DNA of 64,000 nt from positions 66,542-130,541 of the forward strand of contig JAEWCC010000007.1 in assembly GCA_023390815.1 (NCBI GenBank), written 5' to 3'. This DNA is from Bacillota bacterium (GTDB lineage: Bacteria > Bacillota > Clostridia > Christensenellales > SZUA-584). A program made the position numbers and the translations under genes. Below are positions 9,498-18,680 of the stretch, one piece after another (positions within the stretch are counted from its first letter, which is position 1; each line of letters starts with the position of its first letter). The notes below the pieces were generated by a model that worked only from the letters and a program-made list of their open reading frames with translations, had not been told where the DNA came from and did not search any database.

Positions 9498-10067
9498 TTA
9501 TTTTGGGAAATGCACTATGGGTAGTCTATCCTTCTGTCCTCTCAGTGCCCTACCTTTTATCAATTCGTCAATTCCCGCATAAGTGAAGGCAGCGCCAAGC
9601 ATGCTGCATATCACACCCATAATTGCGTATAGAGCGCCTTCGTCTCCGGAAGAGAAACCCTTCTTGCCAAATTGAACAAGCATAAGGACGCCAAATGCTA
9701 CGACAAATGGACAGAGTATTGCTTCCAACCATCCTCGTTTTGAATTATAAGCCCACTTCTGTTTGCTGTGGCAGTGGGGGCACTCTTTATAGGCATCCAA
9801 AAAATCATAGTTCCCTTTTTGCACTTGTGCTTGATAGAGGCTCAATTCCTTTTCTACGGCTTCCCGCGCTTTTCCCTCACCGCACCTACGCTCATAATCG
9901 GTTAATCCAAGGTCCCCCTGTTTGCCTGCGGTTTTCCTGTATTCATATATTAAGGCAACAGGCCTTTTCCCTGAAACGGCTTTACCGCAATTACCGCAGA
10001 TATAATCAAACTGAACGTCTGCTTGTGATTGAAATTTGTATGTTGTTTCCCAATAATGGCGTGCCAT
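9498..10067 (-). CDS. zinc-ribbon membrane protein
   Basis: 189 residues from the ATG at 10067, which has GGAGGG upstream (the longer frame to 10109 does not). The N-terminus is MARHYWETTYKFQSQA. Cys pairs CGNCGK (about residue 25) and CPHCHSK (about residue 97) suggest a zinc ribbon. Two hydrophobic segments follow at about 115-135 and 145-165, then a charged end LPIVHFPK. Likely a membrane-anchored accessory protein of the locus. The final IVHF resembles the VHFDL ends of neighbours but lacks the Asp. Family not recognised. Confidence 0.7.
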   Translation of the reverse strand: MARHYWETTYKFQSQADVQFDYICGNCGKAVSGKRPVALIYEYRKTAGKQGDLGLTDYERRCGEGKAREAVEKELSLYQAQVQKGNYDFLDAYKECPHCHSKQKWAYNSKRGWLEAILCPFVVAFGVLMLVQFGKKGFSSGDEGALYAIMGVICSMLGAAFTYAGIDELIKGRALRGQKDRLPIVHFPK

Positions 10068-10113
10068 ATCTACCCTCCAACGCAAATTGATTTCTCTGTA
10101 TATCAACAAAGCT

Positions 10114-11136
10114 TTATTTTGCGGGCGATTTGCCGAGCAGCCAATTAAATGTTGTTATGCGGTTGCCGACAGAGTTGTTCTCCCTTAGCGACGCGCGCGT
10201 TAATGCTTCTTGCAGGGCAGGGAACTTGGTAATCTGTGCTGGCTGATATTGCTTGCGCAACACGTCCGCACATTCCCATCGCACAAAGCGGGCGGAGTCG
10301 CCCAATGCCTTGGTATAGAATGAAACAGCCGTATTTCTGCTCTCCTTTTCCGTGACATAACTCATCGAGGTAACTGCGGCTCTGCGAATATAGACCGCAT
10401 TGAACATATCGGAAAAGCCGCTCTCGGGGTGTGAATAGATATTGTCGTTTATATAATCGTAGAATGCCGAAATGTAATCTGCTCGCCCCACCTCCGAGAA
10501 CCGTCCCAACAATATGATACTGCGCTTCAAACAGTCCGAATAAGCTTCTATCACGGCGCTTTTGCGTTTATCCGCATCCTTGGAAAAATCCAGACTGCGA
10601 ATAGGGGAAACATATTCATTGAATTGAACCAAAAGCTTGCTTACATAAACCTGCACCTGCGGATATGCAGCGGCTCCAAAGGATAAAAGCTCATCCTCAA
10701 TGCACTTGCAGCCGTTACTGTTCTCTCCGGTGTAATGTTGCAAAAGACAGGGTATGGAAGCCTCTCCGCACGCGGCACATTTTATATAATCGCCCTGCTT
10801 TGCCCAGTATTTAGGAGTGCCCTCTGTCAGCTCGGCTTTTCTTCCCGATGCGTCGGCTTTCGCCTGCCGTTTCGCGTTTTCGGCTTTCTTCTGCTCACGC
10901 TCTTTTTCAAGCTGTTTGCACTCGCGGCGGGACTTACCCTTCAGATAAAGAAGTCTATCGTTCGCCAACTCTGTCACATCGTAAAACCGCGTTGTATCGG
11001 CCACCTCTTTCAGCCATTTGGGGTCGAAGCTGCTTACGGCCGCTTCCAAAGCGTTTTTATGCGCGGCGGCTTCGCCCTGCGTCACAACCGTCATGTTTTC
11101 GCAGTCTTTATAGGAAAAATGATTGAATAGTCCCAT
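10114..11136 (-). CDS. MGLF-family protein with Cys cluster
   Basis: 340 residues with an AAGGAGG site. It starts MGLFNHFSYKDCEN, a divergent form of the locus N-terminus. A highly charged helical stretch (about 70-105, many Lys/Glu/Ala) precedes CAACGEASIPC (about 122-132), a possible metal site. The C-terminal half has helical repeats ('SARFVRWECADVLRK') consistent with a HEAT solenoid. Unlike other members it ends NWLLGKSPAK and has no His-x-Asp tail, so if the tail is a modification site this protein is probably not a substrate. Confidence 0.7.
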   Translation of the reverse strand: MGLFNHFSYKDCENMTVVTQGEAAAHKNALEAAVSSFDPKWLKEVADTTRFYDVTELANDRLLYLKGKSRRECKQLEKEREQKKAENAKRQAKADASGRKAELTEGTPKYWAKQGDYIKCAACGEASIPCLLQHYTGENSNGCKCIEDELLSFGAAAYPQVQVYVSKLLVQFNEYVSPIRSLDFSKDADKRKSAVIEAYSDCLKRSIILLGRFSEVGRADYISAFYDYINDNIYSHPESGFSDMFNAVYIRRAAVTSMSYVTEKESRNTAVSFYTKALGDSARFVRWECADVLRKQYQPAQITKFPALQEALTRASLRENNSVGNRITTFNWLLGKSPAK

Positions 11137-11299
11137 TGCGCGCCTCCTTATTTATACTCATCTGCTTCGTCACATCTTTTAGGATGCATTGGCGCGGCCG
11201 TGCAAAATGCACCATCGTGTTGTTCGGGCTGTGTTAATCACTACGATCGGCTCTGCTTCTATGCATCTGGTTATTTGATAACTGGTATGTTTCAACTAT

Positions 11300-12796
11300 T
11301 TAGTTCGCGGGCAGTGCATATAGTTCCTCAACACTCATGCCGAAACGCGCCTGAACGCTCTCTTTGAAAATATTCATTGGCACGTTCATAAAATCATCAC
11401 CCTGCGTATTAAAGGCTTCGTTAAGCACCGAGCGTAAGGGTTCAATACTTTGCGGGTTATATTCAAATTTATTCGCGGCAGGATAATAGTCAAATCTTGC
11501 CTCAGCGCCGTCCTTTTCCAAAGAAATGAAATAAACATTCTTGTCTGCGAAATACAAAATCATCATCTGATAGCCCTTCACATTGGGATCAACAAACGAT
11601 ATGCTCCAGTCAAGCCTATTCTCGACGGCGACATTATTATCCCATTCCGGTTTATGTATAGAGATTTCCATGCCGTTTTCTTGGTAAGTATAAGTTCCCT
11701 TATAATCAAGAAATGCAAATCCAAGTGTTTCATACGGTGATTGCAGCACAATATTTTCATCAAAGGGCATGCTATACAGAATATCGATAGGAATTCCTAA
11801 CGCCTCCTGAATTGTATTGTCAAAGAAGATGAAGGGGGTAAGCAGTACATCTTCGTCGTTCACATCGCCAAACGCCTCCCGCACAATTGCCTCCATGCTT
11901 GCACGGTCGCAATTGGTGCTGTTTGTCGCGACATCATAGACATAGGTATAGTTTTCCTGAGTGTTTGGATTAAACATCCACACAACATAGGCGTTATGCA
12001 CAGGATAGAAACCGATAGCATTCTTATAGCCACTCTCCGACCCGGTAACCACTCGAATGCAGTTTTGCCAATCTTGCTGCGGCGGAGTACCCCACTCGAC
12101 ATGATTGATGCGTATGTCATATTTGTCCGTTTGATACAAGGCCAGTTTGTCACCATCGTTGAAGCTAAAGCCAAACTCGGCAAGGGTGAAGGCCACAGTA
12201 AAATCGGCTTGTTCGAGGTTCGCGCGTAGATCCGCAAGCGGAAAATAGTTCCCAATCTGGCTATTCTCAAGGTACAGACATTTTAGGTTGGTGAGGGCTA
12301 AAAGCGGCGTTGGGTCTGCGATTGTGGAATGGTCCAGCATCAAGACACTCAGGTTGGTCAGACTGGCAAGCGGAGTATAGTCTTCTGCCGTGCAGCCGGT
12401 GAGTATCAATGCTTTTAAGTTGGTCAGAGCTGACAGAGGCGTAATATCGGTGATTGCGTTACCGGATAAATCGAGACTTTCGAGGCCGGTGAAGTTTTCC
12501 AATCCGGCAAGACTGCTAATCGGTGCTTTTTCCGATATGTATTTCTGCCACTCCGCAAAAGCGAGGTTCAAGCTTGTCACAGCTTGCGCTTCCGTAACCG
12601 TAATGTCACCGGTGGGCTTGCCCATCGCACCACGCACTATCACCTCAAGCGTTGGGTCGGCAAAGGTCACAACGCTAGTCGTCGCCGTTTCTGTCTGCGT
12701 TGGTGTTGGTAATGGTGTTGTCGAAGCCGGTGTGCTGCATGCCACCAGTGAAGTGAGCAGCAGCAGAGCAAACAATGCGGGCAGTACCTTTTTCAT
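11300..12796 (-). CDS. leucine-rich-repeat lipoprotein
   Basis: 498 residues with an AAGGAGG site. The signal peptide ends in a lipobox (LLTSLVAC, Cys20), so it is a membrane-anchored surface lipoprotein. A Pro/Thr linker follows. An internalin-like LRR region at about 75-190 contains 'LSALTNLKALILTGC' and 'LLALTNLKCLYLENS', each unit about 22 residues. The C-terminal 300 residues contain two similar halves (each with 'GIPIDILYSMPF' or 'GMSVEELYALPA'-type ends), so an internal duplication is likely. LRRs normally bind proteins. Probably co-transcribed with the locus. Confidence 0.75.
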   Translation of the reverse strand: MKKVLPALFALLLLTSLVACSTPASTTPLPTPTQTETATTSVVTFADPTLEVIVRGAMGKPTGDITVTEAQAVTSLNLAFAEWQKYISEKAPISSLAGLENFTGLESLDLSGNAITDITPLSALTNLKALILTGCTAEDYTPLASLTNLSVLMLDHSTIADPTPLLALTNLKCLYLENSQIGNYFPLADLRANLEQADFTVAFTLAEFGFSFNDGDKLALYQTDKYDIRINHVEWGTPPQQDWQNCIRVVTGSESGYKNAIGFYPVHNAYVVWMFNPNTQENYTYVYDVATNSTNCDRASMEAIVREAFGDVNDEDVLLTPFIFFDNTIQEALGIPIDILYSMPFDENIVLQSPYETLGFAFLDYKGTYTYQENGMEISIHKPEWDNNVAVENRLDWSISFVDPNVKGYQMMILYFADKNVYFISLEKDGAEARFDYYPAANKFEYNPQSIEPLRSVLNEAFNTQGDDFMNVPMNIFKESVQARFGMSVEELYALPAN

Positions 12797-12822
12797 TTGG
12801 TGAATCCTCCTTTTTTAATCAA

Positions 12823-14010
12823 TTAATTGTTGATAAAGCTCCAGTAATCCGAGAAATTTTCCTCACTTAGAAGAATACTTGCTCCGTAGAGCTGCTTGCC
12901 CTTTGCGGCATCGAGCATCTCTTTGCGCACGCTCTCGCCGACAGTAGTGGCATAGTCAAACAATCTTTCGGAGAAAATGCTCTCTCCCGATGTAAGGTTC
13001 AACAATTCGGCATCCAGCGAGGCGTTGTATTGCGGAATGGTAGAATCATCATCACTGAAATGGAACGTCCCGATTTCGTTTTCATAGCTGTAATGCAATA
13101 GAAGCGCATAGGTGGCTTTGTTGGGATCATCGGTCAAGATCAGTCCGCCGAACAAAAGATTGCCTGAGGTTTCGATCATGTCCTGCGTGCTGATTGGTTT
13201 ATGTCGGGCGGAGGCACTGTTGTACCCGCCTTCGGATTCCCTTTTGGTTACGGGATCGATCACCATATCCGCACAGACGATGTAGTATTTGGGAATGGGA
13301 GAGGACGGCGTAAAGGCGCGGATGTCCGAGATCCCATAGGCGCTTTGAAGGGCTTGTTCGTCCCAATTACGAAGCAACGTCTCAGCGAAAATGGTTTCAG
13401 CGGGGTCTCTTAGTGCGGCTAGCTCGTCTTCTGCTTGAGACGAATCGTAGGTGCTGGGATCCTGTATGGATAATTTGAAATCGAAAACGCCACACCCGAT
13501 TTCTGTTTGCGTGCCATCTGTTCCGCTGTACAAATAGTTGTACACCAATAAGAACGGAGCAAGCTCTTCGTTGAAGCACAGGTTTGAAATCGTGTTCGCA
13601 CCCACAGAAAATTCATCAGTATATTTGCCATATTGAACAGGGTATGGCCCCGCGAAGTGCTCTGTGGCTGATGCTACTTTTATTTTGGTCTTTGAATCCC
13701 CACTGCCCGCTGATGCGTTTAAGTTTGTAATCTTAATGGTTACGTCATGAATGTACGTTTTGTCGGCAGAGAGAATAAAGCTGCATTTGATATCGCCAAC
13801 ACCGGAATTTTTGCTATGCCCTGCGAAGAGCAATTCGCCTTCTTTGGGCTTGACCACAGGTTCCGCAGTGGGGGCTACCGTTGGTTCAACCGTGGGCGCT
13901 GCGGACGATAGTACTTCCTGCGATGCCGTTACCGCGGGAGCGGGTGCACTGCAGGCTGCCATCGAAACAATTAGCAACAACGCGGTAAATGTGAACAGTG
14001 TCTTTTTCAT
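12823..14010 (-). CDS. lipoprotein of unknown function
   Basis: 395 residues. It starts MKKTLFTFTALLLIVSMAAC with Cys20 in a lipobox, then a Pro/Thr/Ala-rich linker (PTVEPTVAPTAEP). Beyond this is a predicted beta-rich domain at about 60-180 ('TYIHDVTIKITNLNAS') and a mixed domain that includes Ser/Asp-rich loops. A GAGG site is present. It lies 26 bases upstream of the LRR lipoprotein and likely shares its transcript. I do not recognise the domain; an extracellular binding or sensing role would be a guess. Confidence 0.65.
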   Translation of the reverse strand: MKKTLFTFTALLLIVSMAACSAPAPAVTASQEVLSSAAPTVEPTVAPTAEPVVKPKEGELLFAGHSKNSGVGDIKCSFILSADKTYIHDVTIKITNLNASAGSGDSKTKIKVASATEHFAGPYPVQYGKYTDEFSVGANTISNLCFNEELAPFLLVYNYLYSGTDGTQTEIGCGVFDFKLSIQDPSTYDSSQAEDELAALRDPAETIFAETLLRNWDEQALQSAYGISDIRAFTPSSPIPKYYIVCADMVIDPVTKRESEGGYNSASARHKPISTQDMIETSGNLLFGGLILTDDPNKATYALLLHYSYENEIGTFHFSDDDSTIPQYNASLDAELLNLTSGESIFSERLFDYATTVGESVRKEMLDAAKGKQLYGASILLSEENFSDYWSFINN

Positions 14011-14066
14011 AATAGAAACCTCATTTTCTTATTAACCTCACCTGGTGAAAGATATCTTGTCATGCG

Positions 14067-15063
14067 CTACTTAAACAAATTCCATGATAAATCCGTCAGA
14101 TCATACAGCACTTCATGCGTTATCTTACTTTCATTGCACAATTTTCCCGTCAGCAACAATGTTCCATTCCGCTTTAACCCAGCGGTTATATCAGCGTTGG
14201 CTTTTATGGCCACAATGTCAAGCCAGTGCTGCGTTGCTGTTTCTCCATTTTCACTGAATCCTGCGGAAACAACGGTACCGTCTCCCTTAAGCCCTATTGA
14301 CGTATGGTTACCAGCCGCAACAGCAACGATATCATGCCATTGCTCCACCGCGAGGCAGCCGCCTGCGTCGTTACCAAACGCTTTTACCGTTCCGTCAGCT
14401 TTCAACAAAAGCGTGTGGTTAAAGCCCTGCAGCGACTCCAATGACATTATCAATTCCGAAGATATCACATTGCCCGCAGTCGTTATCGCCGGCGGCAAGC
14501 ACTTTACCATCGGCGGTGATTCCAATGGTATGATTATCTCCTGTAGCGACGTCGATCACGTTTCTCCACCCGCTTACATCGCATTGCCCATAGGCGTTGT
14601 AACCCGCTGCACTGACGCTGCCATCCTCATGAACGGCAACAAAATGATTCATCCCAGCGGAGCCTGTCACCACGTTGCACATCCCTGCAACGTCGCATCG
14701 CCCGTGCGCATTCTCTCCGGCTGTAAGCACAGTCCCTTTATTGGTGATCGCTGCCGAAAAGTAGCCACCACCACAAAGAACTACTACATTTTTCCAGTCT
14801 TTGCTATTGTTTCTGCCATCCTTACCGAAACCTGCGGAGAGAACACTGCCGTTGTTCCTGAGGCCCATCACATAACCACCGCCAACGGCGATTCGAGCCA
14901 TCATTTTTCTTGTTTCACTAAGACTGAATCGAGCTGCTTGCACCGCTTCTGCATAAACCAAGCCGCCCGCCCGTTTTGTCTGTTGTATCTGCGGTTCTTG
15001 TCCCGATGCCAGTGAGTTGTTGTTCTCCTTTTCCGTCTTTTTCAAAATATCAAAAAATCCCAT
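14067..15063 (-). pseudogene. RCC1-type beta-propeller gene with frameshift
   Basis: Starts MGFFDILKKTEK behind AAAGGAG. At least six RCC1-like units follow, each of the form 'GxNHxxxL...DGTVxAxGxNxxGQCDVxxW'. The first frame ends at 14419 after NVIGVAAGL. The next unit continues without interruption in another frame (GFNHTLLLKADGTVKAFG) to 14067. Deleting one G from the GGG run near 14428 restores the expected VAAG-FNHT junction. About 330 codons in total. RCC1 propellers are protein-binding modules. It may be a true pseudogene, a phase-variable gene or an assembly error. Confidence 0.75.
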
Positions 15064-15188
15064 CTTTATATCTCCTTTGTTTTGGTTTTAAATCATCAAT
15101 AAACTGTAGACCGGTTAGCAGCTAAGAGTTCTGCGTCTACCGGTTAAAATTCCCTGGCTTGAAACCTACCTCAATCACTGTACTGGTG

Positions 15189-16448
15189 TCATAGTGGCTC
15201 AATAAGCCCGTCCTTGTCCACATAATCACTATGACCGGCACAATTGCTGCTGATGGGTCCGTCGTTGTGGACATCGCGAAACCTCTTTTTCTGGCGGTCG
15301 GCGTGCTGTGCGAACAGCTCCGGCAGCTCTGCATCGGAATAGAGCCAGCGCAACTGTACGGAGGCGTGCCAATTTCCCTCCGATACCATTTCCTCTAGTA
15401 ATTCAATCAGCGCGAAAGAGCACCGCTTCTCAAAGAGCTTGCGAATATTTATACCATCGCCGATGTGCTGCCGCACGAAACGCACGGCTTCATCCTCGCT
15501 GCCGCACATGGCAAGCCGTTGCATAATGATATCGCTGTGCTGCGGATATTCCGCCTCGCGTTTCCGCCACCAGCAAGTCGGCGCGTATTCTACTGGTATC
15601 CATGTGGCAATATGTTCACGTTTCAGACTGTCTTTTGGTAAATTTTCAAACAGCGCCATAAGCTCATTGGCCTTCATTTTTTTCATCGCGGCGGTTTCGA
15701 CATCTACTACTGTCGTTTTGATAAATACGTCTTGTGCGTCGCTAGGATCAATACGATTGGCGGCTCCGCCACTTACATAGCTATCCATAAGGGCAATCTG
15801 TTTTAGAAGAGTTGGGTTTTTGATACGCTCATCCTCGATGCACTTGATCCACAGCTTTTGCATGCTCTTCTCGTCAGCGAATGAGAGGATCAATCTGCAT
15901 AGCATATTCTCATCCGTTATCTGTTCGCCGCAGAGAGCACGCAGCTTCCCGTTTTCCGAAGCATCCATCGCAATTTGCGCAAACAGCCTTTGGTCAGCCT
16001 CGCCCCAGTCGGATTGTTTAAGCTCCCCCAGGCGCTCCATCGTGGCACAACGCACATCTGCAGAAAGCGCGCTATTCGCCACAATATGGGTAAGTACTCG
16101 GACGTCGCTCAGGTGTCTCACAGCTGCGCGTTTCCCGGAGTCGCTGGGGTGCTGTCGGACAAGCGCATACAGCAAGCTTGGGTCGGTCAGCCGTTTCAAT
16201 ACGATCCAGCCGAAGGCTTCCAATGGCGGTTCTTGCGTCAGTGCCATAAAGAACTGTGCAAGAAATTGCTGGTCATTAATACGTTCAATGCAAAGCTGAC
16301 GCAAATGAACCTGATCGTCGGGGGACAGCCCGGAATGGGCCAAATCCGAAAGCAGTATTTCAATCAGCTTCTTCTCGTCGCGTATTCTGCCGATGGCCTT
16401 TTTTTGCTTACCCCAATTTGTCGTCATATAAGGCCTAATAATACCCAA
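15189..16448 (-). CDS. HEAT-like repeat protein, TTG start, tail frameshift
   Basis: 419 residues. The start is TTG at 16448 behind GGAGGATAATA. It gives MGIIRPYMTTNW, which aligns with MGLF.P.WMS of the paralogues and supports this start. Helical repeats include 'ERINDQQFLAQFF' and 'EQITDENMLCRLIL'. The C-terminus contains FRD, HND, HSD and YVD, then stops at 15189. In the +1 frame the sequence runs on to 15137 as LLSHYDTSTVIEVGFKPGNF, matching the tail of the 77-residue protein (YYSDTGTVIETDFGPEDY). The original end was probably lost by a one-base slip. It is 18 bases downstream of the dual rSAM gene. Confidence 0.75.
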   Translation of the reverse strand: MGIIRPYMTTNWGKQKKAIGRIRDEKKLIEILLSDLAHSGLSPDDQVHLRQLCIERINDQQFLAQFFMALTQEPPLEAFGWIVLKRLTDPSLLYALVRQHPSDSGKRAAVRHLSDVRVLTHIVANSALSADVRCATMERLGELKQSDWGEADQRLFAQIAMDASENGKLRALCGEQITDENMLCRLILSFADEKSMQKLWIKCIEDERIKNPTLLKQIALMDSYVSGGAANRIDPSDAQDVFIKTTVVDVETAAMKKMKANELMALFENLPKDSLKREHIATWIPVEYAPTCWWRKREAEYPQHSDIIMQRLAMCGSEDEAVRFVRQHIGDGINIRKLFEKRCSFALIELLEEMVSEGNWHASVQLRWLYSDAELPELFAQHADRQKKRFRDVHNDGPISSNCAGHSDYVDKDGLIEPL

Positions 16449-16465
16449 TATTATCCTCCTTGCCT

Positions 16466-18670
16466 TTAATTGAGCATACCCGCCAGATGCTCAAACGCAG
16501 CTTTCCGAGCCGTACAGTCAAAATCACCGTTGTCGATGTTCTGTTTGTCTCTTGACCATGCCTTACACATACCGCCGCAGAGGTATCGAACTTCGCATTC
16601 TCTGCATTTTTCATTTATGTCCACATCGTGCCGGGTTAGTTCACGGAAAGTTACGCCCTCTACAACATCCTCGAGCCTGTCTTTAAGCAGGTTGCCCAGC
16701 CTCTTATCCGCACCGCACCACGCATAGCACGGATAAGCGCCGCCGTCCGGCTCCACGTAAAGGTTCTGCCCAAGGCCGCAGGAGAAGCGCGGCCTGAAAG
16801 GCCGTTTTTTCTCATTCTCGTCTATGCAGAGAAAATCCGAGTCCTTCGGTGCGCTTTCTGCTCGGCCTAACGGTAGAATTGGTCTGAATCGCACATTTTC
16901 GATCCCAAGACGTTCGCACAATTCATCAATCGATTTCCCTTCTTTTCCTTCGCGCTGCGTTTTCGTCAGCGTCGCGCAGACGCCTACCCTGCGGACAAAG
17001 CCCAATTCCTTAATTCGTTCAAGGTTATCTATCGTCCGTGCGTAACGCCCTGCGCCGCGTTGCGCATCGTGGCTCGCTTCGTCGCCGTCTACGCTGACCA
17101 CAATTTCAGGAAAGGCCTCGCATACAGCTTTCAGGCGCTCATCGGAAATCAGAAAGCCAAGCGACGTGCGCAGTATCAGCCGCATACCTTTCAGCAAAAT
17201 ACGCCTGATTCCCGCTAGCATTGCGTCGATTTCGGTATGCACTAGTGGCTCTCCGCCCGTCACCACCACCGCGCGAAAAAACGACTTCTGCGCGTCTTTG
17301 ATAATATTAAGTATCGCGTTTGCAGGCATCTCGCTCATTTCACTCTCGCCGCCCAGCGCATAGCAATGTCCGCAGCGCAGCGGGCAATCGAACGTGACGT
17401 GCAGATACAGCTTGTTGAGTTCATTGACTCGGTTTTTCTTGTAACGCTCAAGTGCAGTACTCGCACCATACGGATAACGGCCCCACTTGGATGCCTGTCT
17501 CATACGCTGTTCGTTGATTTCCAGATCGTAGGGATGCGGCTGGTCGCCTGCCATTTGTAGCAGCGGAGCATTCTCAGGAGTTATGCGTTTCGTCATAATG
17601 TAACCCATCTCAAGTGCCATATCGCGCGATATCTCATCGAATACCGCGCGATACGCCTCGCAGTAAGGATCCTTGTTTGTATTCGATGCGAACATGTTGT
17701 AAAGGCATCCGCCGCTGCAATACGGGAAGTGTACGCACGTCCCGCATTCCGCATGCGCGCCTTCCTGCTTTTCCAGTAATTTGCGATACGCTGCGCTTTC
17801 AATAATCTGTGCTTCCGTCAGGTCGTCCATCACGTTCCCCAGCACAAATTCAGCATGACCGCAGAAGCGCTGGCATGAATATACGCTGCCATCTGGCGCG
17901 ATCGCCGCGAAACGACCGAGGCACGGGAAAAAAGTGCACGTATGTCCCTCTCCGTCAAAGCAGCCTTTCGCCATGGAGTCCAGCGTCGATACCCTTGTCT
18001 GCCGCATATTGTTTTTATACGCTGCCAGAGTGTCCAGCATAATTTTGGTCATGTCCGCTACGGCCACAGTATACGCGTCAGTTTCGCGGCCAAGTGCGCG
18101 TACCGCGCCGTGTAAAGCATATGGAATACCACTGCGCAAACTGCCTGCGTAATGCCGGAATACGCGCTCCGCCTCTCCCGCGGATTCGTGAGTAAATGTG
18201 CAGATGCGGCTGGCCTCCACGCCATATTGCAGCAGCACCGACCGCCCGCGCTCGTTGGCGGCGTAGTACCCTTTTCCACGTTGTACATCACACATCGCCT
18301 CATCGCCGTCTATGCTCGTGCCCACTGCTATTTGGTAACCTCGGATGAGCTGTGCCATATGCTCATCCATCGCGATAAGGTTGCTCTGCATGGAAAGGCG
18401 CAGCCTACGCCCGAAGCGTTGCTGCAGCTTTGGTAATATGTATTCGTAAAACTCCGGTCCGGCCAGCAGCGGTTCGCCGCCGTGAAATGTGACGCGTACG
18501 TTTCCCTCTTCAGGCGCGATCCGTTCCATAAAATCAAGAGCTTTATCTGCCACCTCACGCGTCATGGTTTCGCCCCGGTTGGGGCCGAAGCAATAGGTAC
18601 ACGAGGCCTGGCAGGCCGCTGTGGGCACGAGCATGAAGTTGGAGGGGCAAAAAGCGGATGTATGTTCCAT
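16466..18670 (-). CDS. tandem dual radical SAM/SPASM protein maturase
   Basis: 734 residues. The ATG at 18670 is preceded by AAAGGAGA. Module 1: C20-x3-C24-x2-C27 (CQASCTYC) binds the SAM [4Fe-4S] cluster, followed by 'TFHGGEPLLAGPEFY' and a Cys-rich SPASM region (CGTCVHFPYCSGGC). Module 2 begins near residue 420 with CPLRCGHC, then 'VVVTGGEPLVHTEIDAM', and ends with a second SPASM region (CRECEVRYLCGGMC). SPASM enzymes typically modify ribosomal peptides or proteins, as in anaerobic sulfatase maturation, thioether formation and cyclophane formation. Single-chain duplication is unusual and may allow two chemistries or processive action. Neighbours on both sides are His-x-Asp-tailed HEAT-like proteins, the likely substrates (inference). 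Confidence 0.85.
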   Translation of the reverse strand: MEHTSAFCPSNFMLVPTAACQASCTYCFGPNRGETMTREVADKALDFMERIAPEEGNVRVTFHGGEPLLAGPEFYEYILPKLQQRFGRRLRLSMQSNLIAMDEHMAQLIRGYQIAVGTSIDGDEAMCDVQRGKGYYAANERGRSVLLQYGVEASRICTFTHESAGEAERVFRHYAGSLRSGIPYALHGAVRALGRETDAYTVAVADMTKIMLDTLAAYKNNMRQTRVSTLDSMAKGCFDGEGHTCTFFPCLGRFAAIAPDGSVYSCQRFCGHAEFVLGNVMDDLTEAQIIESAAYRKLLEKQEGAHAECGTCVHFPYCSGGCLYNMFASNTNKDPYCEAYRAVFDEISRDMALEMGYIMTKRITPENAPLLQMAGDQPHPYDLEINEQRMRQASKWGRYPYGASTALERYKKNRVNELNKLYLHVTFDCPLRCGHCYALGGESEMSEMPANAILNIIKDAQKSFFRAVVVTGGEPLVHTEIDAMLAGIRRILLKGMRLILRTSLGFLISDERLKAVCEAFPEIVVSVDGDEASHDAQRGAGRYARTIDNLERIKELGFVRRVGVCATLTKTQREGKEGKSIDELCERLGIENVRFRPILPLGRAESAPKDSDFLCIDENEKKRPFRPRFSCGLGQNLYVEPDGGAYPCYAWCGADKRLGNLLKDRLEDVVEGVTFRELTRHDVDINEKCRECEVRYLCGGMCKAWSRDKQNIDNGDFDCTARKAAFEHLAGMLN

Positions 18671-18680
18671 TTTGTCTCCT

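Noticed and set aside
9498..10067. Counting the 189-residue zinc-ribbon protein among the H-x-D substrates
   Set aside because: Its end IVHFPK resembles VHFDL of neighbours but lacks the aspartate.
14062..15015. 317-codon plus-strand frame spanning the RCC1 region
   Set aside because: Antisense to clear RCC1 repeats; composition (Cys/His/Ser-rich) is that of a mirror frame.
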